DNA of 64,000 nt from Enterobacteriaceae bacterium (GCA_902363335.1 CABIZV010000002.1:558001-622000); one strand, 5' to 3'; positions 1-8,448 are shown, counted from the stretch's first letter. A program made the numbers and translations. Notes: a model not told the origin generated them from the letters alone.

Positions 1-847
1 GCGTCTGCTGGCCGATAACGCCAAGAAAAAAGCGCAGATTGCTGACCTGCAATCCTTCGTTAGCCGCTTTAGCGCCAACGCCTCTAAATCGCGTCAGGCA
101 ACTTCTCGTGCGCGTCAGATTGATAAAATTAAGCTGGATGAAGTGAAGGCCTCCAGCCGTCAGAACCCGTTCATTCGTTTCGAGCAGGATAAGAAACTGT
201 TCCGTAACGCGCTGGCGGTTGAAGAGCTCAGCAAAGGTTTCGATAACGGCCCGCTGTTTAAAGACGTTAACCTGCTGCTGGAAGTCGGCGAGAAGCTTGC
301 CATTCTGGGGGCTAACGGCGTGGGTAAATCCACGATGCTGAAAACCCTGGTCGGTGAACTGACTGCGGATCACGGCACGGTGAAATGGTCTGAGAATGCG
401 CAAATTGGTTATTACGCGCAGGATCATGCGGAAGATTTCGATAACGATCTGACCGTTTTCGACTGGATGAGCCAGTGGAAACAAGAAGGCGATGACGAGC
501 AGGTGGTACGCGGCTTCCTCGGACGTCTGCTGTTTAGCCAGGACGATATCAAAAAACCGGCCAAAGTCCTGTCCGGTGGTGAAAAGGGTCGTATGCTGTT
601 CGGTAAGCTGATGATGCAAAAACCGAACATTCTGGTTATGGATGAACCGACCAACCACCTGGATATGGAATCCATCGAGTCGCTGAACATGGCGCTGGAA
701 ATGTATCAGGGCACCCTGATCTTCGTTTCTCACGACCGTGAATTCGTCAGCTCGCTGGCGACCCGCGTGATTGAAATTACGCCAGAGCGCGTGGTGGACT
801 TCACCGGTAACTATGAAGATTACCTGCGCACTAAAGGCGTCGAGTAA
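1..847 (+). CDS. ybiT: ABC-F family ATPase YbiT, C-terminal part
   Basis: The reading frame is open from base 2 to the stop at 847, giving the last 281 residues of a protein whose start lies left of the window. The visible part has the end of the inter-domain linker, then the second nucleotide-binding domain: Walker A GANGVGKST, signature LSGGEKGR, Walker B ILVMDEPTNHLD and the switch histidine in VSHDREF. The DEPTNHLD sequence and absence of membrane segments are typical of ABC-F proteins, which act on ribosomes rather than transporting substrates. Identity as YbiT rests on the sequence and on ybiU following it as in E. coli. The exact physiological role of YbiT is not visible here. Confidence 0.93.
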   Translation, partial: RLLADNAKKKAQIADLQSFVSRFSANASKSRQATSRARQIDKIKLDEVKASSRQNPFIRFEQDKKLFRNALAVEELSKGFDNGPLFKDVNLLLEVGEKLAILGANGVGKSTMLKTLVGELTADHGTVKWSENAQIGYYAQDHAEDFDNDLTVFDWMSQWKQEGDDEQVVRGFLGRLLFSQDDIKKPAKVLSGGEKGRMLFGKLMMQKPNILVMDEPTNHLDMESIESLNMALEMYQGTLIFVSHDREFVSSLATRVIEITPERVVDFTGNYEDYLRTKGVE

Positions 848-852
848 TAAGT

Positions 853-878
853 AATCGGGTTCCCTTGGGAACCCGATT
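853..878 (+). terminator. hairpin terminator after ybiT
   Basis: A perfect 12-bp stem (853-864 with 867-878) with a two-base loop lies 6 bases after the ybiT stop and ends in a short T run. The T run is weak, but the position fits a terminator for ybiT, possibly also for ybiU arriving from the other side. Confidence 0.7.
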
Positions 879-922
879 TGAGTCGCCCGGCCAGGCGCAA
901 CGCCGCCGGGTTATCTCCTGTG

Positions 923-2185
923 CTATTCCATCCCCAACGCACGCCTGCCGTGAACATTCAGGTCTTCCAGCGTAAACCGTCCCTGCCAATCGGCCTCATA
1001 ATCCTCACGCGGGAAATCACCCGGCGACGCTCCACGCTCAAGCGCGGCTTTTACCTTATGCGCATAGGCGAGGTTTTTGGCGCACATCGGTGCGGCGGGA
1101 ATATACATCACGTTCCCCCAACCCTGCTGGTTTTCCACCGGCGCGACGGAGTGGATGACATCGCAATGCCACCACACGGAATCACCGGCCTCCAGAGCGG
1201 GAATAGAGGTGAGGGCGCTCATCAGCAGCGGATGCCACTTCTCAGAAATTGGCAGCACTTTACCCGGTGCAACTCCACACAATTCATCCTCAGGCACATC
1301 GTCCAGCAGCGGTCGCAGCAGCACATAAGCCATTGCTTCAGGAATCGGCACTACATGCAGTAACCCTTGAGCGGGGATCATATCCGACAGCGCCGTCCAG
1401 CCCTGGAAGGTACGGAACACGGAGCATTTGGTGGTGTTATCGACGGTGTATTCTTCGACATCGGTGCGATATGCCGCATCCCACGGATCGTATTGCTCTA
1501 CATTGCCGTTAAAAACGTTGGCGAATACCTGCTGATAAGCCGGAAGCAGCCAGCGCTCCAGCGCCCCGGAGTCGGTATGTGCGCCAAGCCCTTTTGAGGT
1601 AGTGCCCGGTGGACGGCGACGAATACGGTCGGGATAAATCACGCTGATATCCGGGTTAAACCACTGCTTACCGTCGTGCTCAACCTGCCACAAACGGTTC
1701 AGGAATGATTGTGCCTGTGCCATTTCCGGGCTCTGGCGAGCCTGCATCTGGGCCTGCGACCAGTAGATCGGATAGATCTCCGGGCGTGAAGCCTCCAGGG
1801 AACCGAAGAAGCTGTCGCCCGGCCCTTTATAGACGTCATCGAAATGGTTGAGATCAAGGTAGTCGAGCATTGAACGATCCCACGCTAGCGCCTGCTCGCG
1901 TGGGAAGTGACCTTTAATGACCGCGCAGCCACGTCGTTTCACCTCGGCGCGAGTCGCGTCACTGATATTGCCAGAAGCGATATCCGCGAAAGGGATCACC
2001 GGCCATACCGGCTGATTCTGCGTCTTTAGCGCGTTGATTTCCGCGACGCGGGATTCAATGATGGCGCTCAGGCGGTCGAACACCGCCTGGACGTCGCCAA
2101 TCTGCGCGCGCAGCGTTTTTTTCATTTGACGAATGGCCGCTTTAGGATCGGCGGGCAGCGTTTCGTGGGTAAAGGTAACCGTCAT
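923..2185 (-). CDS. ybiU: DUF1479 protein YbiU, putative non-heme iron oxygenase
   Basis: A 420-residue protein that closely resembles E. coli YbiU (DUF1479). Visible features are the HTDSGALERW segment and a later WWHCDVIHS segment. Together these give a His-Asp plus distal His pattern expected for an iron(II)/2-oxoglutarate-dependent oxygenase fold; the substrate is unknown. I chose the ATG at 2185 because GAGG lies five bases before it and the protein then starts like E. coli YbiU; an upstream in-frame ATG at 2206 lacks such support. The palindrome at 2200-2213, just upstream, recurs before pflE/fsaA, so expression may be tied to that locus. Confidence 0.9.
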   Translation of the reverse strand: MTVTFTHETLPADPKAAIRQMKKTLRAQIGDVQAVFDRLSAIIESRVAEINALKTQNQPVWPVIPFADIASGNISDATRAEVKRRGCAVIKGHFPREQALAWDRSMLDYLDLNHFDDVYKGPGDSFFGSLEASRPEIYPIYWSQAQMQARQSPEMAQAQSFLNRLWQVEHDGKQWFNPDISVIYPDRIRRRPPGTTSKGLGAHTDSGALERWLLPAYQQVFANVFNGNVEQYDPWDAAYRTDVEEYTVDNTTKCSVFRTFQGWTALSDMIPAQGLLHVVPIPEAMAYVLLRPLLDDVPEDELCGVAPGKVLPISEKWHPLLMSALTSIPALEAGDSVWWHCDVIHSVAPVENQQGWGNVMYIPAAPMCAKNLAYAHKVKAALERGASPGDFPREDYEADWQGRFTLEDLNVHGRRALGME

Positions 2186-2197
2186 ATCAACCTCGCA

Positions 2198-2215
2198 ATC
2201 TTTCATTCGAAAGTA
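2198..2215. promoter_or_regulatory. palindromic operator candidate before ybiU
   Basis: Read on the minus strand this is TACTTTCGAATGAAAG, arms CTTTC and GAAAG around GAAT. The same 16 bases occur at 6754-6769. It lies 15-28 bases upstream of the ybiU start. The arm style resembles DeoR/GntR-type operators, but the binding protein is unknown. Confidence 0.55.
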
Positions 2216-2282
2216 GAATTAATTACAAGTGATACTCTAAGTTAAAATAAAGTTAATGCAAGATTAATGTTTTGAGGTGGGA

Positions 2283-2362
2283 GTAGCCCGGCCGAGCGAA
2301 GCGACGCCGGGATTTGGCTCTGAGCCGCCCCGGGGTCGGCGTAAACGCCTCGCCCGGGCTAC
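2283..2362. repeat. REP-like GC-rich palindrome pair
   Basis: The segment opens with GTAGCCCGGCCGAGCGAAGC and closes with CGCCCGGGCTAC, an inverted arrangement typical of intergenic repeats in this family. Similar units occur at about 880-915, 7614-7690 and 32330-32402. It lies in the ybiU-ybiV gap. Confidence 0.75.
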
Positions 2363-2364
2363 GA

Positions 2365-3174
2365 TTAGAAGGGGGTGGTACCGTCCAGCACGGCCTGAAT
2401 CACATTCAGCGCGCCGTCGTGGTTGTTATCGTCGGTATGATAATCGGCAATGGCTTTAATACTGTCGGCTGCGTTATCCATCGCGAAGGCGTACTTCGCA
2501 AGCTTTAGCATTTCTGCATCGTTGCCGCTGTCGCCAATTGCCACACATTCTTGCGGTGAAATGTGCCAGCGTTTTAACAAGCGGCTGATACCGTTGGCCT
2601 TGTGCAGGCCGGGGATGATGAGATCAACAAAGCCAAAACCGCTGGTGACGGGTTTCATAATGCCGTCGAGCGAGAGATGCAGTTTTTCGACTAACGCCGG
2701 AATCAGGCTGTCGGGGAGATTCAGCGAGAATTTAAACATCTTATCGTCGATGTCGTGATAGTTCGCGACCCGCTTTAACCGGTAATAGTGTTTGGACATC
2801 AGCGCCACCAGTTCTTCCGGCGCATTTTCGCTAATGTAAGCACTCTCAAGCCCACAGGCGACAAAATGGAGCTGCGAATCTTTAAGCAGTTCGCCAATCA
2901 CCGTTTGATATTCATGGCGAGTCAGTTCGCCGTGGAAAAGCTGTTGTCCGTGTTCGTACACCAGCGCGCCATTTTCGGCGACATACGAGATGCGATCGCG
3001 GATCTCCGGGAAGAAGGTGATGAGCTGATAATACTGGTTGCCGCTGGCGACGACGAATTCAATGCCACGCTGTTGAAGCTGGTCAAACTGCGCCAGAAAC
3101 CGCGAACGGTCGTAGGTTTTGGCGTCATTAAGAAAGGTGCCGTCCATATCTGTGATGATAGCTTTAACGGTCAT
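2365..3174 (-). CDS. ybiV: HAD-family sugar phosphatase YbiV (SupH)
   Basis: A 269-residue Cof-type HAD hydrolase. Motif I is DMDGTFLND near residue 9 (nucleophile and general acid aspartates), motif II lies around the ASGNQYYQL segment, and the C-terminal GDSGNDAEML supplies the magnesium-binding aspartates. E. coli YbiV acts on sugar phosphates with a type IIB cap. I use the ATG at 3174 because GGAG precedes it by eight bases and the length then matches E. coli; the longer frame to 3210 has no better start. A degenerate copy of the ybiU/pflE palindrome lies about 70 bases upstream. A paralogue, ybjI, is at 32411-33223. Confidence 0.93.
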   Translation of the reverse strand: MTVKAIITDMDGTFLNDAKTYDRSRFLAQFDQLQQRGIEFVVASGNQYYQLITFFPEIRDRISYVAENGALVYEHGQQLFHGELTRHEYQTVIGELLKDSQLHFVACGLESAYISENAPEELVALMSKHYYRLKRVANYHDIDDKMFKFSLNLPDSLIPALVEKLHLSLDGIMKPVTSGFGFVDLIIPGLHKANGISRLLKRWHISPQECVAIGDSGNDAEMLKLAKYAFAMDNAADSIKAIADYHTDDNNHDGALNVIQAVLDGTTPF

Positions 3175-3242
3175 ACGAGGTGCTCCTGGGGTAACTCCGG
3201 CCAGCAGCAATTTAATTATAATGTGAGCTAAAGCACAAATTT

Positions 3243-3256
3243 ATTTCATTTGAAAG
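3243..3256. promoter_or_regulatory. degenerate copy of the ybiU/pflE palindrome
   Basis: ATTTCATTTGAAAG differs at two positions from CTTTCATTCGAAAG at 2200-2213. It lies 69-82 bases upstream of the ybiV start codon, a reasonable operator position. Only two mismatches in 14 bases, but one such near-match could be chance. Confidence 0.4.
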
Positions 3257-3333
3257 AGAAGTGGCGGGGAAGTTGTGTGGGCCGGGGAGAGAGGGAAAAC
3301 CGGCGCTTGCCTCACCGACAACACCGATCGGTT

Positions 3334-3373
3334 CCCTCTCCCCTGAGGGGAGAGGGTTAGGGTGAGGGGGAAA
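3334..3373. repeat. CCCTCTCCCC intergenic palindrome
   Basis: Arms CCCTCTCCCC (3334-3343) and GGGGAGAGGG (3347-3356) pair perfectly around TGA and are followed by TTAGGGTGAGGGG. This type of dispersed repeat is common in proteobacterial intergenic DNA. There is no T run on the minus strand, so it is not a typical terminator for pflF. Confidence 0.7.
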
Positions 3374-3382
3374 TGCACCGAC

Positions 3383-5815
3383 TTACAGCGTATGCTCCGT
3401 ACGCGCAATAATATCGTCCTGCGCATCCGGTGACAGCGCGGTGAAGAACGCCGAATACCCTGCCACGCGTACCACTAAATCACGATACTGGTCGGGATGT
3501 TTCTTCGCCTCCAGCAGCGTTTCGCGTGAGACGATGTTGTACTGAATATGCCAGCCTTTATGCACCTCGAAGAAGGTACGCAGCAGCGCCATCAGTTTCT
3601 GCTTATCGCTCTCGTTTTCAAGCGTTGCCGGATTCAGCTTCTGGTTTAACAACACACCGCCAAGAATGGCCGAGGTCGGCAGTTTGCCCACGGAGCTAAT
3701 CACCGCCGTTGGGCCGAGATGGTCAGTTCCGGAAGCCGGGCTTGCGCCTTCAGCAAGCGGTGTTTTGGCCTTACGCCCGTCAGGTGTTGCCATCGTCTGC
3801 GCGCCAAACGGTACGTTGGCGGAGATAGACGAGGTGCCCGCGTAGTAGTTACCGCCAATCGGGCCGCGGCCATAGCGCGGGTTGTGATACTGTTTCAGCT
3901 CATCGATATAGGTCTGATAGGCGCGGGCCAGCAGGGTGTCGACGCTATCATCGTCGTTACCGTATTTCGGCGCGCCGTTGATTAAACGCTGGCGCAGCTG
4001 CTCGTGAGTCAGGCCGTCGTAGTCCTCCGCCAGCGCTTTCGCCAGCTCCTGCTGACCAATCACTCCCTGATCGAAGACCAGCTTTTTCACCGCTGCCAGG
4101 CTGTTGCCCAGGTTGGCAATACCGACCTGCAAACCGGAAACCCAGTCGTATTTCGCGCCGCCCTGTTTGATGCTTTTCGCCCGTTCAATGCAGTCATCAA
4201 CCAGCGCCGAGCACAGAATATCATGCACGTTCTCTTCCAGCATGGTGTCGACCACGTACTCAATCTCAATCGACTTGCGGGTGTAGTAACGAATCTGCGT
4301 ATCCCAGTCGCTCATCATTTGTTCGAAGTTCGCGAAGTTGCCTTTCGACAGCGCGTGTTCCTGCGGCAGGAATACCTGGCCGCTGGTGGCGTCGCGTCCG
4401 CCTTCCATCGCGGCAAGCATCACGCGGGCGAAGTTGATAAAGCTCATGCCGGTGCAGCGGTAGCCCCACTTGCCGCCGACGGCGGTTTCGATACAGCCGA
4501 TTGCCGCGTAGTCGTAGGCGTCCTGTGGTTCGATACCCAGCTTGATAAATTCCGGGATCACGATTTCATCGTTGTTGAAGGCCGGCATACCGAAACCACA
4601 GCGAATCACCTGCACGCAGGCGTCGAGGAAATCATTGCTCATGCCCGCATGGTAACGCACGCTCAGGTTTGGCTGGGTCGAGCGCAGACGACCGCAGGAC
4701 TCCAGAATGGCGTAGGAGAGCGGGTTGACCGCGTCCTGCGCTTCCCCGTTCACCAGCTTCTGACCGCCGATGGTGACGTTCTGATACAGCGGGCTACCGG
4801 CGGAGGCTTTGGAGTGAGAGCCGGAGCGAATTTTGTTCACTTCCAGAAGCTTCAGCCAGCAGCTGTGCAGCAGCTCGATTGCGTGTTCACGATCCAGTGA
4901 CTGCTCAAGCTCTACGTCGCGGCGATAGTACGGGTACAGATACTGATCCATACGGGCAAACGACACCGAGTGACCGTTGGACTCAATTTGCAGAATCAAC
5001 TGGATGAAGTAGCACAGCTGCAATGCCTGCCAGAAGGTTTTTGGCGGCTCGTGGGCAATCACATCGCAGTTCTCGGCCATTGTCAGCAGCTCGTCGCGGC
5101 GGTTTTCGCGAGGCTCTTGTGCCGCCATTTTGCGCGCCAGTTCCGCAAAGCGCGTAATGTGCTGGCTGACCGCTTCCAGTACGATATCAATACCTTTGAG
5201 GAACTGCTCGCCGTGCAGGTCTTCCAGTACGGTCAGGTTGATGCGTGAACGGCGCTCGGCGACTTTCGCACGCATACCGTCGAGACCTTTTTCCAGCAAT
5301 AGCGGGAAGTTCACCGCCAGGTGGGCATCGCCGGAGGTCATATTGCCTTCCGCTTTAATGATCCCGGTCGCCAGCAGCGCTTTTTGCTCGTCGGTAAACA
5401 TCCCGTAGCAGCGATCCTGCACGGTCTGCCCACGCCACCACGGGCACACTTCGTGCAGCACGCGTTTGTTCTCTTCGCTGACGGCAAAACCGGCGCCTGG
5501 GCGATCCGCCAGATCATCAATCTCTTTTTCAATCCAGCTGACGGTATATTCCGGGAAGATTGGCGCGGCGCGCACTTCGCTTGCCTGGTTGCCGACGATA
5601 AGTTCGTCATGCTTGATCCAGATGGTGCGCTCGGCCAGGTGATGCGCCAACGCCAGCGCGCGACGAACCGGAATCGGTTTATCCAGATGTTGCTGATACG
5701 CCTGGGTATAGTGAAGCGCGCGTTCCGTACACACCGGCGGCTTAACGATATGCACCAGCGCATTTTTATGCGCCTGAATACGGTCGGTCAATTTATCGAG
5801 TTTTAGCATTGTCAT
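3383..5815 (-). CDS. pflF: glycyl radical enzyme PflF (YbiW), formate lyase-like
   Basis: An 810-residue glycyl radical enzyme, the same length as E. coli YbiW and very similar along its whole length. The active-site cysteine lies in IGCIETAVGG (Cys441) and the radical glycine in RVAGYSAFF (Gly786). Such enzymes work only without oxygen after activation by a radical SAM partner, here pflE, which ends 5 bases upstream in the same operon. A single catalytic cysteine followed by Glu (GCIE) resembles diol or glycerol dehydratase-type members more than pyruvate formate-lyase, which has Cys-Cys, so the true substrate may not be pyruvate. An AGGA sequence eight bases before the ATG at 5815 supports the start. 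Confidence 0.92.
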   Translation of the reverse strand: MTMLKLDKLTDRIQAHKNALVHIVKPPVCTERALHYTQAYQQHLDKPIPVRRALALAHHLAERTIWIKHDELIVGNQASEVRAAPIFPEYTVSWIEKEIDDLADRPGAGFAVSEENKRVLHEVCPWWRGQTVQDRCYGMFTDEQKALLATGIIKAEGNMTSGDAHLAVNFPLLLEKGLDGMRAKVAERRSRINLTVLEDLHGEQFLKGIDIVLEAVSQHITRFAELARKMAAQEPRENRRDELLTMAENCDVIAHEPPKTFWQALQLCYFIQLILQIESNGHSVSFARMDQYLYPYYRRDVELEQSLDREHAIELLHSCWLKLLEVNKIRSGSHSKASAGSPLYQNVTIGGQKLVNGEAQDAVNPLSYAILESCGRLRSTQPNLSVRYHAGMSNDFLDACVQVIRCGFGMPAFNNDEIVIPEFIKLGIEPQDAYDYAAIGCIETAVGGKWGYRCTGMSFINFARVMLAAMEGGRDATSGQVFLPQEHALSKGNFANFEQMMSDWDTQIRYYTRKSIEIEYVVDTMLEENVHDILCSALVDDCIERAKSIKQGGAKYDWVSGLQVGIANLGNSLAAVKKLVFDQGVIGQQELAKALAEDYDGLTHEQLRQRLINGAPKYGNDDDSVDTLLARAYQTYIDELKQYHNPRYGRGPIGGNYYAGTSSISANVPFGAQTMATPDGRKAKTPLAEGASPASGTDHLGPTAVISSVGKLPTSAILGGVLLNQKLNPATLENESDKQKLMALLRTFFEVHKGWHIQYNIVSRETLLEAKKHPDQYRDLVVRVAGYSAFFTALSPDAQDDIIARTEHTL

Positions 5816-5820
5816 GAGAT

Positions 5821-6720
5821 TTATCCTCGTAGTGTCGCCGTTAACCCTTTCTCATGGGCGTACTGTTGGGCAAATTCCAGCAGTGCCGGGTCGTTAAGCG
5901 GCCTGTCGGGTGCAAAGTAGGGTAGGCCGAGCAGGCTATATTTATTGATGCCCAGCGTGTGGTAAGGCAGAAAATGAATATCGCGCACCCCATTCATATC
6001 GGCGGCGAAATCGGTGATGGCTTTGATGGAATCTTTATCAGCGTTAAAGCCCTGAATCAGCGGTACGCGCAGGGTAATATTTTTACCGGCGGCGGCCAGT
6101 CGGTTCAGGTTATCGAGTACGCGTTTAGCCGAGCCGTCGGTCCACTGCTTGAAGCGGGTTTCGTCGACGTGCTTTAAGTCAGCGAGGAACAGGTCGATAT
6201 AGGGCTGCGCCGGTTCCAGATAGCGCCACGGTACGTGCAGGCAGGTTTCAACCGCGGTATGGATGCCTTGCTCATGTGCGCTTTTCAAAAGCGTCAGCGC
6301 CAGCTCCGGGTTCATAAAGGGTTCACCGCCGGACAGCGTCATGCCGCCGCCGCTGCGATCGTAAAACGGTTTGTCGCGCAGGACGGTAGTCATAATTTCG
6401 TCCGCACTTTTCTCCTCACCGCAGACGGTGAGCGCCTGGGTGGGGCAGCAGTCGGCCAATGCGGCAAGGTGCGTATCATCCAGTTTTTCCCGGTGAATGA
6501 CCAGACCGCTTAGCGCGCGCTCAATCACCGTGGGTGCCGCTTTGTGGCACAGGTCGCAGCCGTCCAGACACAGGCGAGGGTCAAACAGCAGATCCTGACC
6601 GCGAGCGCGGCTTTCTGGGTTTTGACACCAACGGCAGCCGAGTGAACATCCTTTAAGGAAGACCACGGTGCGAATACCTGGACCATCATGGGTTGAATAG
6701 CGCTGAATATTGAAAATCAT
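5821..6720 (-). CDS. pflE: glycyl radical enzyme activase PflE (YbiY)
   Basis: A 299-residue radical SAM protein. The S-adenosylmethionine-binding cluster motif is Cys25, Cys29, Cys32 in GCSLGCRWCQ. An inserted cysteine-rich stretch begins CLDGCDLC (Cys51, 55, 58) with further cysteines near residue 90, as in activases carrying extra ferredoxin-like clusters. It should install the glycyl radical on PflF, encoded five bases downstream. The ATG at 6720 follows GAGG with seven bases spacing. The divergent region towards fsaA carries an FNR-like box and the shared palindrome, consistent with anaerobic control. Confidence 0.93.
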   Translation of the reverse strand: MIFNIQRYSTHDGPGIRTVVFLKGCSLGCRWCQNPESRARGQDLLFDPRLCLDGCDLCHKAAPTVIERALSGLVIHREKLDDTHLAALADCCPTQALTVCGEEKSADEIMTTVLRDKPFYDRSGGGMTLSGGEPFMNPELALTLLKSAHEQGIHTAVETCLHVPWRYLEPAQPYIDLFLADLKHVDETRFKQWTDGSAKRVLDNLNRLAAAGKNITLRVPLIQGFNADKDSIKAITDFAADMNGVRDIHFLPYHTLGINKYSLLGLPYFAPDRPLNDPALLEFAQQYAHEKGLTATLRG

Positions 6721-6753
6721 ATGCTGCCCTCATCTTTCGTATAAAGATTAAAT

Positions 6754-6770
6754 TACTTTCGAATGAAAGT
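6754..6770. promoter_or_regulatory. palindromic operator candidate between pflE and fsaA
   Basis: TACTTTCGAATGAAAG, identical in 16 bases to the copy before ybiU (reverse orientation). It lies 34-50 bases from the pflE start, with fsaA divergent. A weaker half-like copy (CTTTCGTATAAAG) precedes it near 6734. The regulator is unknown. Confidence 0.55.
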
Positions 6771-6774
6771 TATC

Positions 6775-6788
6775 TTGATGTACGTCAA
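6775..6788. promoter_or_regulatory. FNR-like box between pflE and fsaA
   Basis: TTGATGTACGTCAA matches the FNR consensus TTGAT-N4-ATCAA at nine of ten conserved positions. It is 55-68 bases upstream of pflE and 66-79 upstream of fsaA. Anaerobic control is expected for an oxygen-sensitive glycyl radical enzyme. Confidence 0.6.
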
Positions 6789-6853
6789 CTTAAGCTGAGG
6801 TTTTGCTGTGGTAGTGTTATTCCATGCTAAATATCACGGTTTAAGGAAACATC

Positions 6854-7516
6854 ATGGAACTCTATCTCGACACCTCCGACGTTGTTGCTGTAAAGACGCT
6901 GGCGCGCGTTTTCCCGCTGGCGGGCGTGACCACCAATCCGAGTATTGTGGCCGCGGGGAAAAAACCGCTGGACGTGCTGTTGCCAGAATTGTACGAAGCG
7001 ATGGGCGGTAAAGGGCGCTTATTTGCGCAGGTGATGGCCACCACCGCTGATGGGATGGTGGCTGATGCCCATAAGCTGCGGGCAATTATTCCCGATTTGG
7101 TCGTGAAAGTGCCGGTCACCGCAGAAGGGCTGGCGGCAATTAAGTTGCTGAAAGCCGAAGGGATCCCAACCTTGGGTACCGCCGTTTATGGTGCTGCGCA
7201 GGGCTTGTTGTCGGCATTAGCTGGCGCAGAATACGTGGCACCGTATGTGAATCGCATTGATGCGCAGGGCGGTAATGGGATCCAGGCCGTGGCGGAATTG
7301 CAGGATTTGCTGACGCTGCATGCGCCGCAGTCAAAAGTGCTGGCCGCGAGTTTTAAAACTCCGCGTCAGGCGCTGGATTGCCTGCTGGCAGGGTGCCAGT
7401 CCATCACGCTGCCGCTCGACGTTGCGCAGCAGATGATTAGCTACCCGGCGGTCGACGCGGCGGTGGCGAAGTTTGAGCAAGACTGGCAGACGGCGTTTGG
7501 ACGGACGTCGCTGTAA
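6854..7516 (+). CDS. fsaA: fructose-6-phosphate aldolase FsaA
   Basis: A 220-residue protein of the transaldolase family, same length as E. coli FsaA (MipB/TalC). The Schiff-base lysine is Lys85 in DLVVKVPVT and the N-terminal LDTSD and TNPS segments are typical. The enzyme cleaves fructose 6-phosphate into dihydroxyacetone and glyceraldehyde 3-phosphate and accepts many related aldol substrates. AAGGA precedes the ATG at 6854. It is divergent from pflE-pflF and shares the regulatory gap, which suggests a link between aldol cleavage and the glycyl radical enzyme's substrate. Confidence 0.95.
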   Translation: MELYLDTSDVVAVKTLARVFPLAGVTTNPSIVAAGKKPLDVLLPELYEAMGGKGRLFAQVMATTADGMVADAHKLRAIIPDLVVKVPVTAEGLAAIKLLKAEGIPTLGTAVYGAAQGLLSALAGAEYVAPYVNRIDAQGGNGIQAVAELQDLLTLHAPQSKVLAASFKTPRQALDCLLAGCQSITLPLDVAQQMISYPAVDAAVAKFEQDWQTAFGRTSL

Positions 7517-7544
7517 ACCAGCAGGAACCGTAGGCCTGAAAGCT

Positions 7545-7690
7545 GCGCGCCATCAGGCGCCGCCGAGCACATTGCCGGATGGCGGCTACGCCTTATCCGG
7601 CCTACACCAATCTGTAGCCCGGGCGAGGCGTTCACGCCGACCCCGGGGCTCGGCGCACATTCCCGGCGTCGCTACGCTCGGCCGGGCTAC
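7545..7690. repeat. REP/BIME cluster between fsaA and moeB
   Basis: First a classic REP-type unit (TTGCCGGATGGCGGCTACGC followed by CTTATCCGGCCTAC), then a second palindromic unit from GTAGCCCGGGCGAGG to CGGCCGGGCTAC at about 7614-7690. It fills the gap between the convergent fsaA and moeB and may protect or terminate both transcripts. Confidence 0.8.
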
Positions 7691-8448
7691 ACTACTGGCT
7701 GGCTACATACCTCACACGTCGGGCTACGCATCAGTTTCATTTCTCTGAACTGGCAGCGCATCGCGTCATACATCACGATTTTTCCTGCTGCGGGCGTTCC
7801 GTAATGAGTCAGTACTTTAATGGCTTCCATCGCCTGCATTGCGCCAATGACTCCCACCAGCGGCGCCATTACGCCCGCTTCCACGCAGGTTAACGCATTC
7901 TCGCCAAACAGGCGGCTCAGGCAGCGATAACACGGTTCGCCATCCTGATAGGTAAAGACCGAAATCTGGCCTTCCATGCGAATTGCTGCACCTGAAACCA
8001 ATGGGATCTTATGCTGGAAACAGCCAGCATTAAGCTGGTTGCGAATGGTCACGTTATCGGTACAGTCGAGCACCAGATCATGCTCGGCAATCAGCGCCCA
8101 CAGCGCCTCTTCCTCGAGCAGCGCATTCAAGGGCACCAGCGTAGTGTGCGGGTTAATGCGCGCCAGCGCGTCACGCGCGGAGTCAACCTTTGGCTGACCG
8201 AGAGTGGCATCGCTGTGCAGCGTTTGGCGTTGCAGATTGGAGAGCGATACGGTGTCAAAATCCAGCAGCGTCAGCCATCCCGCACCCGCTGCCGCCAGGT
8301 ACTGCGATGCCGCGCAGCCCAAGCCGCCAAGGCCCACCACGAGCACGCGCGAGGCTTTTAACTTCTCCTGACCGTCGAAATCGAAATCCCGCAGGATGAT
8401 TTGTCGGTTATAGCGCAGCATTTCTGCATCGCTAAGTTCTACGCTCAT
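7687..8448 (-). CDS. moeB: molybdopterin-synthase adenylyltransferase MoeB
   Basis: A 253-residue E1-like enzyme. The nucleotide-binding VVGLGGLGCAASQYL lies near residue 37, and two zinc-binding Cys pairs are visible (CYRC and CEVC). MoeB adenylates the C terminus of MoaD so that sulfur can be loaded for molybdopterin formation. Its ATG overlaps the moeA stop (TAATG), so the two are translationally coupled. The C-terminal extension differs slightly from the 249 residues I recall for E. coli, and the stop falls at the edge of the REP cluster. Confidence 0.95.
   Translation of the reverse strand: MSVELSDAEMLRYNRQIILRDFDFDGQEKLKASRVLVVGLGGLGCAASQYLAAAGAGWLTLLDFDTVSLSNLQRQTLHSDATLGQPKVDSARDALARINPHTTLVPLNALLEEEALWALIAEHDLVLDCTDNVTIRNQLNAGCFQHKIPLVSGAAIRMEGQISVFTYQDGEPCYRCLSRLFGENALTCVEAGVMAPLVGVIGAMQAMEAIKVLTHYGTPAAGKIVMYDAMRCQFREMKLMRSPTCEVCSQPVV

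Noticed and set aside
878..1363. A 161-codon frame opposite ybiU
   Set aside because: It is antisense to a well-conserved gene and has no ribosome site. GC-rich genes in this window give many such shadows, including the 298-codon frame at 4004-4900 opposite pflF.
3334..3356. Terminator for pflF
   Set aside because: The stem is perfect, but no T run follows on the minus strand, and the sequence is a known type of dispersed repeat.
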